Shown here: positions 16,533 through 25,058 of the stretch, one piece after another | How the letters are laid out: every line of letters begins with the position of its first letter | How positions within the stretch are numbered: position 1 is the stretch's first letter | Origin: an uncultured Bacteroidales bacterium | GTDB taxonomy: Bacteria; Bacteroidota; Bacteroidia; Bacteroidales; SZUA-534 | Length of the DNA stretch: 64,000 nt | Direction of reading: 5' to 3' | Assembly (NCBI GenBank): GCA_902790595.1 | Contig: CADASL010000003.1 | Coordinates: 124,001 to 188,000 of the forward strand | Translations under genes and position numbers: made by a program | The notes under the pieces: model-generated | Database searches by the model: none | Told to the model about the DNA's origin: nothing | The model's input: the letters and a program-made list of their open reading frames with translations, nothing else

Positions 16533-17717
16533 TCAGTCGGCCCGTGAAAACACCAGTGACGTATCGTTTCCGCCGAACCCGAATGCGTTCGACAGCACAT
16601 TGCGGATATTGCGTCCTTCGGCAAATTCGGTTTCTGGCGAAAGCCCGATGGCCTCGTCAGCCGACTTAAAGTTAAGGTTCGGATAAACGTATCCATTTTT
16701 CACTGACAGAGCCGAATATACAGCCTCAATACCTTCCGACGCGCCCAGCGTGTGACCGATGAACGCCTTCACCGAACTGAACGGCGGCACGCGGTCGCCG
16801 AAAATACGGCGTATGGCGGCCGATTCCGAAAGGTCGTTGTTGGGTGTGGCAGTGCCGTGAACGTTAATATAATCAATATCAGACGGTTGCAGACCTGCCA
16901 CCGCCATTGCTGCGCTCATTGAGCCGAAGGCGCCATTGCCTTCGGGCGAGCAGCCCGTTTGGTGGTAGGCGTCGTTGGCGTTGGCGTAACCAGTTAAAAG
17001 ACAGTAAGGTGCGTGTACGGCGTCCTCGCTGCGCTGCAAAACAATGTAGCCCGCGCCCTCGCCAAGGTTCAGTCCTGCGCGGGTGGCGTCGAACGGGCGG
17101 CAGTGCTCTTTGTCGAGAATCATTAGCGAGCCGAATCCGTTCAGCGTGAACTTGCAGAGCGCGTCGGTGCCGCCAGCCACAACAGCGTCAAGCATATTGT
17201 GCTGCAGCATTCTCGCGCCAAGCATAATGGCGTTGCCCGCCGACGAGCAGGCCGTGCTGATGGTTGTCACAAAACCGCTGATTCCCAGTTGATTGGCTAT
17301 AAACTCGGTGCTTGCGCCGCAGTCGTGCTGACTCACAAGGCGCAGCCGTCCGCGGTTGTGGTCGGTGCGGAAATCGTTGTAGAACACCTCGCTCAGGTCC
17401 ATTCCGCCCACCGAAGTGGATGAAATGAAGCCCACGCGCTTTTTGCTGACGTCGATGCCAGCGTCAGCCACAGCCTCACGCGCGGCCATAAGCCCCAGCA
17501 GAGCGGTGCGCGAATAGGTGCGTTCGGCGTTGAGATTCAGGCGTTTGGCAAGTTCGGTGTTTGTCGCTTTCACTTCCGACACGGGCACGTCGAGCGTGGT
17601 TTGGAAAAACCGTGGTTTGCCCATTCCGTGCCGCCCCGTGCGCAACGACTCAATGTTTTCACTCACACCAAAGCCGATGCCCGACACCGCGCCGAGTCCC
17701 GTAACCGCAATCCGCAT
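16533..17717 (-). CDS. Beta-ketoacyl-ACP synthase (FabF-like, active)
   Basis: A 394-residue ketosynthase with the full Cys-His-His-Lys set: STACSS (C157), NVHGTATPN (H287), and VKAFIGHTLGA (K317/H322). It would condense malonyl-ACP with a growing acyl or aryl chain. Its ATG follows the TAA of the ACP gene with no spacer (TAAATG), so the two are translationally coupled. It closely neighbours a second KS-bearing gene and the Cys-less KS homologue, as in aryl polyene systems. Confidence 0.9.
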   Translation of the reverse strand: MRIAVTGLGAVSGIGFGVSENIESLRTGRHGMGKPRFFQTTLDVPVSEVKATNTELAKRLNLNAERTYSRTALLGLMAAREAVADAGIDVSKKRVGFISSTSVGGMDLSEVFYNDFRTDHNRGRLRLVSQHDCGASTEFIANQLGISGFVTTISTACSSAGNAIMLGARMLQHNMLDAVVAGGTDALCKFTLNGFGSLMILDKEHCRPFDATRAGLNLGEGAGYIVLQRSEDAVHAPYCLLTGYANANDAYHQTGCSPEGNGAFGSMSAAMAVAGLQPSDIDYINVHGTATPNNDLSESAAIRRIFGDRVPPFSSVKAFIGHTLGASEGIEAVYSALSVKNGYVYPNLNFKSADEAIGLSPETEFAEGRNIRNVLSNAFGFGGNDTSLVFSRAD

Positions 17718-17978
17718 TTATTTTTTCTGATTGGCGGTGATGTATTCGGCCAGCGTTTTCACCGAGTAGAAAATCTCTTTTCCCTGTGCGGGATTCTCGA
17801 TTTTGATGCCGTAGTTGCGCTCCAGAATCAGGATAATCTCCAGTGCGTCAATCGAATCCAAGCCCAGACCGCCGTCGCCGAAAAGCGGTGCTTCAGCGTC
17901 GATGTCGGCGGGGGTAACCTCCTCAAGATTCAGTTCGGCAATCAGTTCGCCTTTAAGTTTTTCAATCAATTCTTCCAT
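17718..17978 (-). CDS. Acyl carrier protein
   Basis: An 86-residue carrier protein with the phosphopantetheine site GLDSIDALEI (S42) and the usual four-helix pattern. The ATG at 17978 is chosen because the upstream codons to 18089 read basic, non-ACP sequence. It is one of two ACPs in the locus. Its partner KS starts immediately after its stop. Confidence 0.9.
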   Translation of the reverse strand: MEELIEKLKGELIAELNLEEVTPADIDAEAPLFGDGGLGLDSIDALEIILILERNYGIKIENPAQGKEIFYSVKTLAEYITANQKK

Positions 17979-18124
17979 AGTTTCAAAGTATTGCGTTGTA
18001 TTCCAAATAGTTATCAATCTTATATTTCTTCCTAATAGTTTCGTTGGCAATTTATTCAATTTTAGCGCTTTCGCGATATCAGCCCTCAAAAATCCGAGTT
18101 TTCCGTCGACGCCTGCGCCGCTTT

Positions 18125-20014
18125 TTAAGCATTATTTTCCGTGATTTCAGTGTTTTCCGTGGTTGTAACTCCGCCGTTAACCTGTTCATTTCCAGTAGTT
18201 TTCGATTTTGTTGGCTTTCGCCGTGGCTTGCGCGGTTTCTCAACTTCCGCAGCCTCCGCCGTTTCTGTCGTATCGCCCTTATCTCCCTTAAAACCAGCAT
18301 TTTCCAACAGATTGAGATTCACTCTGTAGCGCGAGCCAATCAGTTCGAGCCAGCCCGTGATGCAGTAGCGCAGATTCTGACGCTCCATTGCCTTCTCAAT
18401 ATATTTCATTGTCACCTCGCTCTCGTGCCCCTCGCGGATGAAGAAGGTGTTTTCGCCCTTGATTTTGTAGCGGATGCAGATTTCGCCCACCACCACGTTC
18501 GGCAGCGTGTAGACGAACACCGACGGGCTTGCCATTGCGTCGCCCTGCTCGCTGATGATGCGCTCGTGGTCAAGGTCGGTGTCGAGCGAGCCCACGGCAT
18601 TCATAACAATTATGCCCATTTCTTCGGGCTTAAACTCCACATTGTTAAGTAGATAGCCAGCCGCCACATAGCCCAGTTTGCACAGATTGTCCATTTTGTA
18701 GAACTTCAGATTCTCGTCGCCGAGTTTCTTGAACGCCTCGCGGATGAACGTTCCGTATTCGGTTGATTTCGAAGAGAATACAATCCGCTTGCCGACTTTA
18801 ATCTGCGAGTTGAAAACCGAAATCGACCGTATGCTCCGCAACTGCGCGGGCTGCGTTTCGAGTTCGGGTTTGGCGTATTGCGGCAGCGACAGCACAATGG
18901 CGGCGTTGCAGCCCCCAAATCCCGACGCCGTCTTCACGCAGTGGCGCATTTTCCTGATTCTCTGATGCTCGGCCGAAACCTTGAGCGGCATTGGCGTGCC
19001 AGGCTTCTCGTAACCGAATGTGCCAAAGACAGTTCCCATTCGCAGTTCGTGGGCGCAGACAATGGCCTCAATGATTCCCGACGCACCCAGCGTGTGGCCG
19101 AAATACGGCTTCAGGCTTTGCACGGGGCAGTTTTGCAGTTCGGCCAGCGTCACGGCTTTCGACTCCATTTCGTCGTTGTAGACGGTGGCCGTGCCGTGGG
19201 TGTTCACAAAACTGATGTCGGCGGGCTCCACGCCAGCCTCGCGCATTGCACCGCGGATGGCCAGGTTCAGTTCGTAGCCCGTGCGCGACGGGCCCGATAT
19301 GTGGTTGGCGTCGTTGCTGATGGCGCCGCCCGCCAGCAGAATGCTGTTCTCGTCGTAGTTTGGCGACAGCAGCACGGCACCCGCGCCCTCGCCAAGGTTC
19401 AGTCCGTCGCGGCGCGCGTCGAACGGCACGCAGCGTTTGGCGCTCAACGATTTGAACGACTTGAAACCGCTCGTGATGAAGTGTGTGAGCACGTCGCAGC
19501 CCGCCACAATCACGCTCTCGTACACGCCCGCCTCAATGAGCCGCTTGCCCACAATCATTGCCGAAAGACCTGATATGCAGGCGTTTGACACGATAATCGG
19601 ACGGTTGGCCGCGCCAAAATAGCGCCCGATGCGGTCCGATGTCTTCCAGAGCGACACGCGCCCGTCCTGCGACTCCGCGGTGTGGTCAATCAGCACCGAG
19701 TTTCCTTTTGTGGTTGAAATGACAATGCCTACCGTCTTGTCTTCCAAATCGATATGCGTTTGGTCCAGAATGTCGGTGATGGACATTATCACCAGTCGCT
19801 CAAATTTAGTGTATTGCGATTCCAGGTCGAGAATCTTCGACTCAAGCCTGATAGAGTGGTCGTGAAACTCCGACATTACAATCGGTGTGTCCGACACGTC
19901 GGAAGTGGTGTGATTCGTGAGCCCGCTTCGGTACGAGCAGAGCGCCGCAAGGTTCTCCTGCGTGCCGAATCCTATCGGCGTTACAATCGAGTCGGCGTTT
20001 ATGTAAATCTTCAT
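18125..20014 (-). CDS. Ketosynthase fused to a second KS-like domain, with low-complexity tail
   Basis: A 629-residue protein. Residues 1-380 are a complete ketosynthase with C146 (SNACISG), H273 (THGTATVYND), K302 and H307 (LKPYFGHTLGASG). Residues 385-575 are a second, shorter thiolase-like region (IVFSSKSTEYGTFIREAF, then MGIIVMNAVGSLDTDLDHE and PSVFVYTLPNVVVGEICIRYKIKG) without a recognisable catalytic Cys in a KS context. In related loci such a module is usually a separate gene, so this looks like a KS/CLF-type fusion. The last 55 residues (TETAEAAEVEKPRKPRRKP, then TTTENTEITENNA) are low complexity and are encoded by repeat-like DNA. The ATG at 20014 avoids overlap with the thioesterase gene upstream. 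Confidence 0.85.
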   Translation of the reverse strand: MKIYINADSIVTPIGFGTQENLAALCSYRSGLTNHTTSDVSDTPIVMSEFHDHSIRLESKILDLESQYTKFERLVIMSITDILDQTHIDLEDKTVGIVISTTKGNSVLIDHTAESQDGRVSLWKTSDRIGRYFGAANRPIIVSNACISGLSAMIVGKRLIEAGVYESVIVAGCDVLTHFITSGFKSFKSLSAKRCVPFDARRDGLNLGEGAGAVLLSPNYDENSILLAGGAISNDANHISGPSRTGYELNLAIRGAMREAGVEPADISFVNTHGTATVYNDEMESKAVTLAELQNCPVQSLKPYFGHTLGASGIIEAIVCAHELRMGTVFGTFGYEKPGTPMPLKVSAEHQRIRKMRHCVKTASGFGGCNAAIVLSLPQYAKPELETQPAQLRSIRSISVFNSQIKVGKRIVFSSKSTEYGTFIREAFKKLGDENLKFYKMDNLCKLGYVAAGYLLNNVEFKPEEMGIIVMNAVGSLDTDLDHERIISEQGDAMASPSVFVYTLPNVVVGEICIRYKIKGENTFFIREGHESEVTMKYIEKAMERQNLRYCITGWLELIGSRYRVNLNLLENAGFKGDKGDTTETAEAAEVEKPRKPRRKPTKSKTTGNEQVNGGVTTTENTEITENNA

Positions 20015-20040
20015 TTCTGATGTTTGCTTTTGGCTGTAGG

Positions 20041-20490
20041 TCAATCTTTTATCCAACGTTTCTGCCAATCGGCGTAGAACGGCGGGTTGTTCAGTTCAAG
20101 TTCGCGCGTTTGGGCGTTCACAAACACCTGAACCGAACTGCCCGTGGCGGCCACCGTGTTGTCCGACGCGCGGTAGATGGTGTAGTCGAACATAATCTTC
20201 GCCGCCGCCGTGCGGATGTATCGCGTCTCAATGACGGCCTCCTCGCCAAACGTGAGCGACTGCTTGTATTGGCAGTTCAGTTCAACCATTGGCGCCAGGA
20301 ATCCGCTGTTGAAAATGTCCATATATTTCAGGCCGTCGTAGTGCTTGCCAAACGACTCGCGCCCGTCCTCAAAGTAGCGGATGTACTCGCCGTGCCACAC
20401 CACCTGCATTGCGTCAACCTCGCTGAACCTTACGGTGATGGTCTTGCGGTCGGTGAGAACGGCTTCGCGTATTTTGTTTTTTGTCTTCAT
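20041..20490 (-). CDS. Acyl-CoA/ACP thioesterase, 4HBT hot-dog family
   Basis: A 149-residue single hot-dog thioesterase. The signature VRFSEVDAMQVVWHGEYIRYFEDGRE (about 20-45) carries the catalytic aspartate of the 4-hydroxybenzoyl-CoA thioesterase family. It is likely to release or edit acyl/aryl chains on the ACPs of the same operon (ApeK-like role). The ATG at 20490 is preferred to an in-frame TTG at 20499. It lies 15 bp after the dehydratase gene. Confidence 0.87.
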   Translation of the reverse strand: MKTKNKIREAVLTDRKTITVRFSEVDAMQVVWHGEYIRYFEDGRESFGKHYDGLKYMDIFNSGFLAPMVELNCQYKQSLTFGEEAVIETRYIRTAAAKIMFDYTIYRASDNTVAATGSSVQVFVNAQTRELELNNPPFYADWQKRWIKD

Positions 20491-20505
20491 TATCAACAAT
20501 TTCCT

Positions 20506-20937
20506 TTAGTCGATTTTAAGAAAAATTTTCATTCGGCACTCAGCCACTGTTCCGTCGTTGTCTTCGGTCTTCGCCGATATGAGCGACAGTCCGCCCATTT
20601 CCTGCAGCACGCTGATTTCGGTCTGCATTTGGCTGCCCACCTTCGGCAAGTGGCTGATTGTCAGTTTGTCAACCGACCCGATGAACCCCAGTGGCACCTG
20701 CTCTCCGCGCTGCGTGAAAATGTAGCCCACGCGAGCCGCCGCCGATTGCGCAATGTGCTCCACAATGCCAGGCTCGCGCAGCCGTCCGCCCTTGCAGAAG
20801 ATGTTGCTCTCGCCGACCGCCAGTCCAGACCGCGACACCCCATCCTCAATACCATAAAACGCGTCCACCATAACCATTGGCGGGCGCTGCGGAATGAGCG
20901 TCAGTATCTGTGCGTCCTTAAGCATCGGTTCGGTCAT
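20506..20937 (-). CDS. ApeP-like 3-hydroxyacyl-ACP dehydratase
   Basis: A 143-residue hot-dog protein resembling ApeP-type dehydratases of aryl polyene clusters. The LIPQRPPMVMVDAF opening replaces the FabZ-type LPHRYPFLLVD, and REPGIVEHIAQSAAARVGY holds the central helix with the conserved acidic and Gln residues. It would dehydrate beta-hydroxyacyl-ACP to build the conjugated double bonds. A perfect -7 box lies 28 nt upstream, so it heads a second transcription unit in the locus. Confidence 0.83.
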   Translation of the reverse strand: MTEPMLKDAQILTLIPQRPPMVMVDAFYGIEDGVSRSGLAVGESNIFCKGGRLREPGIVEHIAQSAAARVGYIFTQRGEQVPLGFIGSVDKLTISHLPKVGSQMQTEISVLQEMGGLSLISAKTEDNDGTVAECRMKIFLKID

Positions 20938-20965
20938 AATGCCGTTTCATTCTGATTTTAACGCG

Positions 20966-20973
20966 CAAAAATA
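20966..20973 (-). promoter_or_regulatory. -7 promoter box (TATTTTTG) for the dehydratase-led operon
   Basis: The minus strand reads TATTTTTGCG, a full match to TAnnTTTG, 28 nt before the ATG at 20937. It suggests internal initiation for the dehydratase-TE-KS-ACP-KS-KS-like half of the locus. Confidence 0.6.
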
Positions 20974-21048
20974 TTCGCTTTAGGGATTTAATTCAAGTTG
21001 ATTACCTGATAAATTCTTAAATCAACATTCACGCATTCTGTTATTCAA

Positions 21049-22134
21049 TCATTTCAACTTGCACTCCACAATGGTGTGTCCAAGGCCTACACCGTCGTGC
21101 ATAGCGGTAACTTGCAGGCCTGCTGCCTCTATGCAGCGCGTCATATCGTCGGAATGGTACATCTTGCTGTTGCCGTTGGCCATTGCGGTGAAATAGACAC
21201 TTGTCATTGTAAGGTCGAAAGCGGCGGTCTCGAAACGCTGACGGTCCCAGAACGTCTCCATAATGAACACTGTAGATGATTTGTCCATCGAGCGTGCGGC
21301 GCGGGTGAGAATGCTAGTCACTTCGGACTCCGAGAAGCAGTCAAGGAACTGACTCATCCAAATGGCGTCGAAGCCTGTTGGGAACGGCACCGCGGGGTCG
21401 AGCAGGTTGGCTCCGTGGCCGTGAATGCGGTCGGCACCGTCAAGCCCGGCGGTCTGCTTTTTCATCATCTCAATCTGCTGCGGAAGGTCCATAATGGTCA
21501 CGTTCACGTCCTTGTCGAACGTGACGCACTGCGTGGCCCAACGGCCGGTGTTGCCACCCACGTCGAGCAGTGTGCGCGGGTGGTTGGCAAAGACGATTTT
21601 CAGGGCTTCGGCAAACGAATTGTCGCTGTAGAAATGGTCGAACCCGAACCAGCTTTTCTGCACCTCGGACGGCAGTTGCGACAGTCCTTCATAAATGGTC
21701 GGCCACTGCCCGAAAACTTTCAGACCTTCAGGTTTGCCGTTCAAAAGCGACTCCTCTAACCGGAACAGTCCCAGATAGTTGACATCGTGATTAAAGTTCA
21801 GATTGGCGTTCACCATTGTGTCGTTGATAAGGAACCAGCCGGCTTTGGTGATTTTGTAGCGCTCGTCGGCAAAAATCACAGTGCCGATTGAGAGCGACGC
21901 CTCTAGCAGCACTTGCGCGGCATACTCGGTGAGTTTGCATTTTGTGGCTATCTCGGTTTGTGTCAGGCCGTTATGGCTGTCGGCGATAGCCTTCAAAATT
22001 CCGAATTTAATCATCAGGCGCGAGACCTGAAAAACCACCGGCGCACCGGCAATGAAGTGAGCCAGGCGCTGCGCCTCAAGAGCCGATTGGTGCTCTTTGG
22101 TGTATTGCTTTTCGAGAGCGGGAAATAAGTTCAT
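21049..22134 (-). CDS. SAM-dependent O-methyltransferase with N-terminal dimerisation domain
   Basis: A 361-residue methyltransferase of the plant-type O-methyltransferase (Methyltransf_2) plan. It has an N-terminal winged-helix/dimerisation region (about 20-105: GILKAIADSHNGLTQTEIA) and a Rossmann domain with the SAM-binding motif LLDVGGNTGRWA (about 199-210) and later IWMSQFLDCFSESEV. In this setting it most likely methylates an aromatic hydroxyl of the head group. The start at 22134 (MNLFPALEKQ) is chosen over an upstream hydrophobic non-ATG extension. Confidence 0.85.
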   Translation of the reverse strand: MNLFPALEKQYTKEHQSALEAQRLAHFIAGAPVVFQVSRLMIKFGILKAIADSHNGLTQTEIATKCKLTEYAAQVLLEASLSIGTVIFADERYKITKAGWFLINDTMVNANLNFNHDVNYLGLFRLEESLLNGKPEGLKVFGQWPTIYEGLSQLPSEVQKSWFGFDHFYSDNSFAEALKIVFANHPRTLLDVGGNTGRWATQCVTFDKDVNVTIMDLPQQIEMMKKQTAGLDGADRIHGHGANLLDPAVPFPTGFDAIWMSQFLDCFSESEVTSILTRAARSMDKSSTVFIMETFWDRQRFETAAFDLTMTSVYFTAMANGNSKMYHSDDMTRCIEAAGLQVTAMHDGVGLGHTIVECKLK

Positions 22135-22197
22135 AGTTTTTTTAACACAAACAAAAACAAAAAACACAAACAGCGAACAATTCAGTTCGATTTCGTG

Positions 22198-22569
22198 TCA
22201 TTTTTTATTTTCTTTTAACGTATTTATAAATCCAGATAACTGCTTTTCAATATTTTGTACCGATGCCAGCAGTTTGTCTGCATCAGTGTCATTCAAATAA
22301 TGGATATTCTTAGCGATAATTAATTGACTCTCAAGCTCGAACGAGCTACCAAGCGATATTTCAAGAAATCTTTTGAAGTCTGATATTGACGAGCGAGATG
22401 AACCTTCGGCAATATTTGATGCTATGGAAACAGCGGCTCGTTGCATTTGTGAGCATAGCCCCCTTCTTTCATCCAAAGGAAATCCATCAGTAATTGAATA
22501 AATATCCGAAGACAATTTTATAGAGTCTTTCCAAACAGGATATTCTTTGAAATTTCTAGCGGTTGGCAT
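22198..22569 (-). CDS. Four-helix bundle protein (23S rRNA IVS-type, TIGR02436)
   Basis: A 123-residue all-helical protein of the family first seen in intervening sequences of 23S rRNA genes. Signature pieces are YPVWKDSIKLSSDIY, CSQMQRAAVSIASNIAEGS and RSSISDFKRFLEISLGSSFELESQL. Family members form pentameric four-helix bundles of unclear function. It lies between the methyltransferase and acyltransferase of the polyene-like locus, is more AT-rich than both, and has no evident biosynthetic role, which suggests insertion. Confidence 0.9.
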   Translation of the reverse strand: MPTARNFKEYPVWKDSIKLSSDIYSITDGFPLDERRGLCSQMQRAAVSIASNIAEGSSRSSISDFKRFLEISLGSSFELESQLIIAKNIHYLNDTDADKLLASVQNIEKQLSGFINTLKENKK

Positions 22570-22607
22570 TTTGTTAAGTATTAATGGTTTATTGTATATA
22601 ATTTGTG

Positions 22608-22683
22608 TTCGTGTTTGCGTTTTCAGTTTGCGTTTGCGTTTTCAGTTTGCGTTTGCGTTTTCAGTTTGCGTTTGCGTTTTCAG
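22608..22683 (-). repeat. 19-bp minisatellite overlapping a stop codon
   Basis: Four 19-bp units (22608-22626 with two differences, then 22627-22645, 22646-22664 and 22665-22683 identical), each tttgcgtttgcgttttcag. The TGA of the acyltransferase gene (22680-22682) falls in the last unit, and the preceding coding bases (ttagcgttcgtttt) look like a diverged further unit. Confidence 0.9.
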
Positions 22684-23573
22684 TTAGCGTTCGTTTTCCA
22701 AAACTCATAATAATTAAACCACTGCTCGGGGTATTCCTTCAGAATCTTCTCAAAATTAGCCACATACTGCTCCAGAAGGGCTTGCTCGGGTTTGCGGTCG
22801 CGGGTGCGGGGCACGGGCTGCGCAATGGTGAACCGATAGTGGTAGGTCATCGGTTTCTCGCGCATTGCGAAGTAGAACACCACGGGCACCTTCAGCCGCG
22901 ACGCCAGCAGGAACGGCCCCGACGGAAAATCAGCCTCGCGGCCCATAAACGTCGCTGTCAGCAGTTTGTCGGCGTTCACGTAGCGGTCGCCTTGAAAGCA
23001 GACGTACTCGTGGCGGTTCAGGGCTTCGGTAATTTGGAAGACGTGCGTCAGCGTGTCGTTGTTCACGGGAATGACCTTGTAGTCGTGGCCAGTTGAGTTC
23101 TTCTCCAGCATCTCCTTGATTTTCTGATATTCAGCATCGTACATCACAATATTGATATTCTTGCCGTAATCGCCGAAGAATGGCGCGCCAATCTCCCAGT
23201 TGCCAATGTGGCCGCCCATCATTATCACGCCCTGCTGCGAGTTCAGCACATTGAGAAACTCCTGATAATTTTCAAATTTGAAGTGGTATTTGTCGGTCAT
23301 TCCGCTGCCAATGGCAATCTTGTCAATCAGCGTCTGACCCAATCGGTAATAATTGCGGAAAAGCAGACCGACGGATTTCAATCGGCTCAGTTTCAGCGTT
23401 TTGCGGGCATAGCGCCACGTGCACGCGGTGGCCTTCGGGGCAAAAGGAATGAAATAGACAACAACAAAGGCCAGAAAAACGTAGGCCGCGCGGACGCCTA
23501 TGTATTGTATCAGTTTGATAAAGAAGAAGTAACCGAAACTTCCGCCTCGTGTTTTTCCCTTCCAGTCGGCCAT
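22680..23573 (-). CDS. LpxL/HtrB-like lysophospholipid acyltransferase
   Basis: A 297-residue membrane-associated acyltransferase of the lipid A biosynthesis (LpxL/WaaM) superfamily. It has an N-terminal membrane segment (about 16-45) and the HX4E catalytic motif in GGHIGNWEIGA (H122/E127), followed by VCFQGDRYVNADK and FPSGPFLLASRLKVPVVFYFA. Within an aryl polyene-like locus it probably esterifies the polyene acid to a lipid or glycolipid anchor. It could also be a lipid A acyltransferase. The ACP gene lies 9 bp upstream. The C-terminus ends in repeat-like DNA. Confidence 0.85.
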   Translation of the reverse strand: MADWKGKTRGGSFGYFFFIKLIQYIGVRAAYVFLAFVVVYFIPFAPKATACTWRYARKTLKLSRLKSVGLLFRNYYRLGQTLIDKIAIGSGMTDKYHFKFENYQEFLNVLNSQQGVIMMGGHIGNWEIGAPFFGDYGKNINIVMYDAEYQKIKEMLEKNSTGHDYKVIPVNNDTLTHVFQITEALNRHEYVCFQGDRYVNADKLLTATFMGREADFPSGPFLLASRLKVPVVFYFAMREKPMTYHYRFTIAQPVPRTRDRKPEQALLEQYVANFEKILKEYPEQWFNYYEFWKTNAN

Positions 23574-23582
23574 TGGCGGTGG

Positions 23583-23828
23583 TTATTTTGTCGTGCGCTC
23601 AATCACAAGGTTGTAGAAATCTTGGAAAGTGCGGATTTTGGCGAAATCCTCGCCTGTGACGTTGAATCCGAAGTTCTGCTCCACCAGAACCACAACATCC
23701 ACAAGGTCAAGGCTGTCGAGTTCCAGCGTTTCCATCAGCGGCGCGTCGGGTTTGATAACATTAATGTCAACCTCAAACTCTTCGGCCAGAGTCTCGTTGA
23801 TTTTTGCGATTATTTCTTCGTTGGTCAT
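23583..23828 (-). CDS. Acyl carrier protein
   Basis: An 81-residue ACP with the phosphopantetheine attachment site LELDSLDLVDV (S39). It lies 2 bp downstream of the KS gene and 9 bp upstream of the acyltransferase, so one transcript is expected. It is distinct in sequence from the other ACP at 17718-17978, suggesting separate roles in priming/transfer and elongation. Confidence 0.92.
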   Translation of the reverse strand: MTNEEIIAKINETLAEEFEVDINVIKPDAPLMETLELDSLDLVDVVVLVEQNFGFNVTGEDFAKIRTFQDFYNLVIERTTK

Positions 23829-23830
23829 AA

Positions 23831-25054
23831 CTATTTGAATTTCTTAATTATAAGCGTTGAGTTTGTGCCTCCAAACCCGAAAGAATTCGTCAAAAATAAA
23901 TCAAATTCTGTATCTATCCGCGTTTTGGGGATATTTAATTGGCACGAAGCCTCGTCGGGTTCCTCGAAGTTGATATTCGGCGCAATGAAGCTGTTGTTCA
24001 TCATCAGCGTAGAGTAAATGACCTCGCTTGCGCCTGCCATCCACATCTCGTGGCCCGTCATCGACTTGGTTGAAGCCACGTAGGGGCGGCTTGCGCCGAA
24101 CACCTCGGCAATGGCGCGGGCCTCGTTCAGGTCGCCTGCGGGGGTTGAAGTGGCGTGGGCGTTGATATACGGAATGTCGGCGGCTGCAAGTCCCGCGCTG
24201 TCGAGAGAGCGTTGCAGCGAGCGTTTGGGTCCTTCGACGTTCGGCACCGACAGGTGGTCGCCGTTCGACGAGAAGCCATAGCCGATAATTTCGGCCACAA
24301 TGGGCGCTCCGCGTTTTATGGCCGACTCGTAGCTTTCAACCACCACGCTTGCCGCGCCACCGCTTGGCACCAGTCCGTCGCGACGGCGGTCGAACGGTTT
24401 CGAAGCCTTGGTTGGGTCAGCTTCTTGTGTCGAGAAGGCGCTCAGACCGTCGAAACTGCCTGTGGCGTAGGGGTTGACCTCTTGCGCGCCTCCGCAGAGA
24501 ACAATATCTTGAAGTCCTTGTTTGATAAGCAGATAGGCGATTCCAATGGCGTGAGAGCTGCTTGCGCAGGCGCCTGCTATGGTGAAGTTGATTCCGCGCA
24601 GTTTGAATATCACCGAAAGGTTCATCGAAACGGTTGAAGTGAGCGATTGGAACACCGATTCGGCGCCCACCAGCACGGTGTTTTTCTTTTGGCGAACGGT
24701 ATCAATGGCGGTAATTATCGGTGCCGCGCTTGTGTCGTTGCCGAAAAGTATGCCCACTTCGTTGGCGGCCAAAAAATCGGCATCGATACGCGCATTGCGG
24801 AAGGCCTCAAGCGACGAAACATAGGCATATTCGCCTTGTTCAGCAAGTCCGCGGCGGCTGCGGCGGTCGAGCAGCTCCTTCATATTGGGGCGCTCAATAA
24901 TGCCTGTGAGCGACGATTGGAAGCCCAGCCCTTTGCGCTCGGGGTCGATTCCAATGCCCGACCGCCCGTTGTAGAGCGATTGGCGCACCTCGTCAAGGTT
25001 CTTGCCAATGCAAGAGTAAATGCCCATTCCTGTTATTACAACTCTGCGTTCCAT
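23831..25054 (-). CDS. Beta-ketoacyl-ACP synthase (FabF-like)
   Basis: A 407-residue ketosynthase with nucleophile C163 in IAGACASSSHAIG, the first histidine in INAHATSTPAGD and the Lys/His pair in STKSMTGHEMWMAGASE. Substitution of HGTGT by HATST is a variant seen in FabB/FabF relatives. It is encoded 4 bp downstream of the ammonia-lyase gene, which suggests it handles early elongation of the aromatic starter. It is the third intact KS of the locus. Confidence 0.9.
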   Translation of the reverse strand: MERRVVITGMGIYSCIGKNLDEVRQSLYNGRSGIGIDPERKGLGFQSSLTGIIERPNMKELLDRRSRRGLAEQGEYAYVSSLEAFRNARIDADFLAANEVGILFGNDTSAAPIITAIDTVRQKKNTVLVGAESVFQSLTSTVSMNLSVIFKLRGINFTIAGACASSSHAIGIAYLLIKQGLQDIVLCGGAQEVNPYATGSFDGLSAFSTQEADPTKASKPFDRRRDGLVPSGGAASVVVESYESAIKRGAPIVAEIIGYGFSSNGDHLSVPNVEGPKRSLQRSLDSAGLAAADIPYINAHATSTPAGDLNEARAIAEVFGASRPYVASTKSMTGHEMWMAGASEVIYSTLMMNNSFIAPNINFEEPDEASCQLNIPKTRIDTEFDLFLTNSFGFGGTNSTLIIKKFK

Positions 25055-25058
25055 CGGG

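Noticed and set aside
22608..22683. Possible CRISPR array
   Set aside because: Units are directly adjacent with no spacers, and no cas genes are present.
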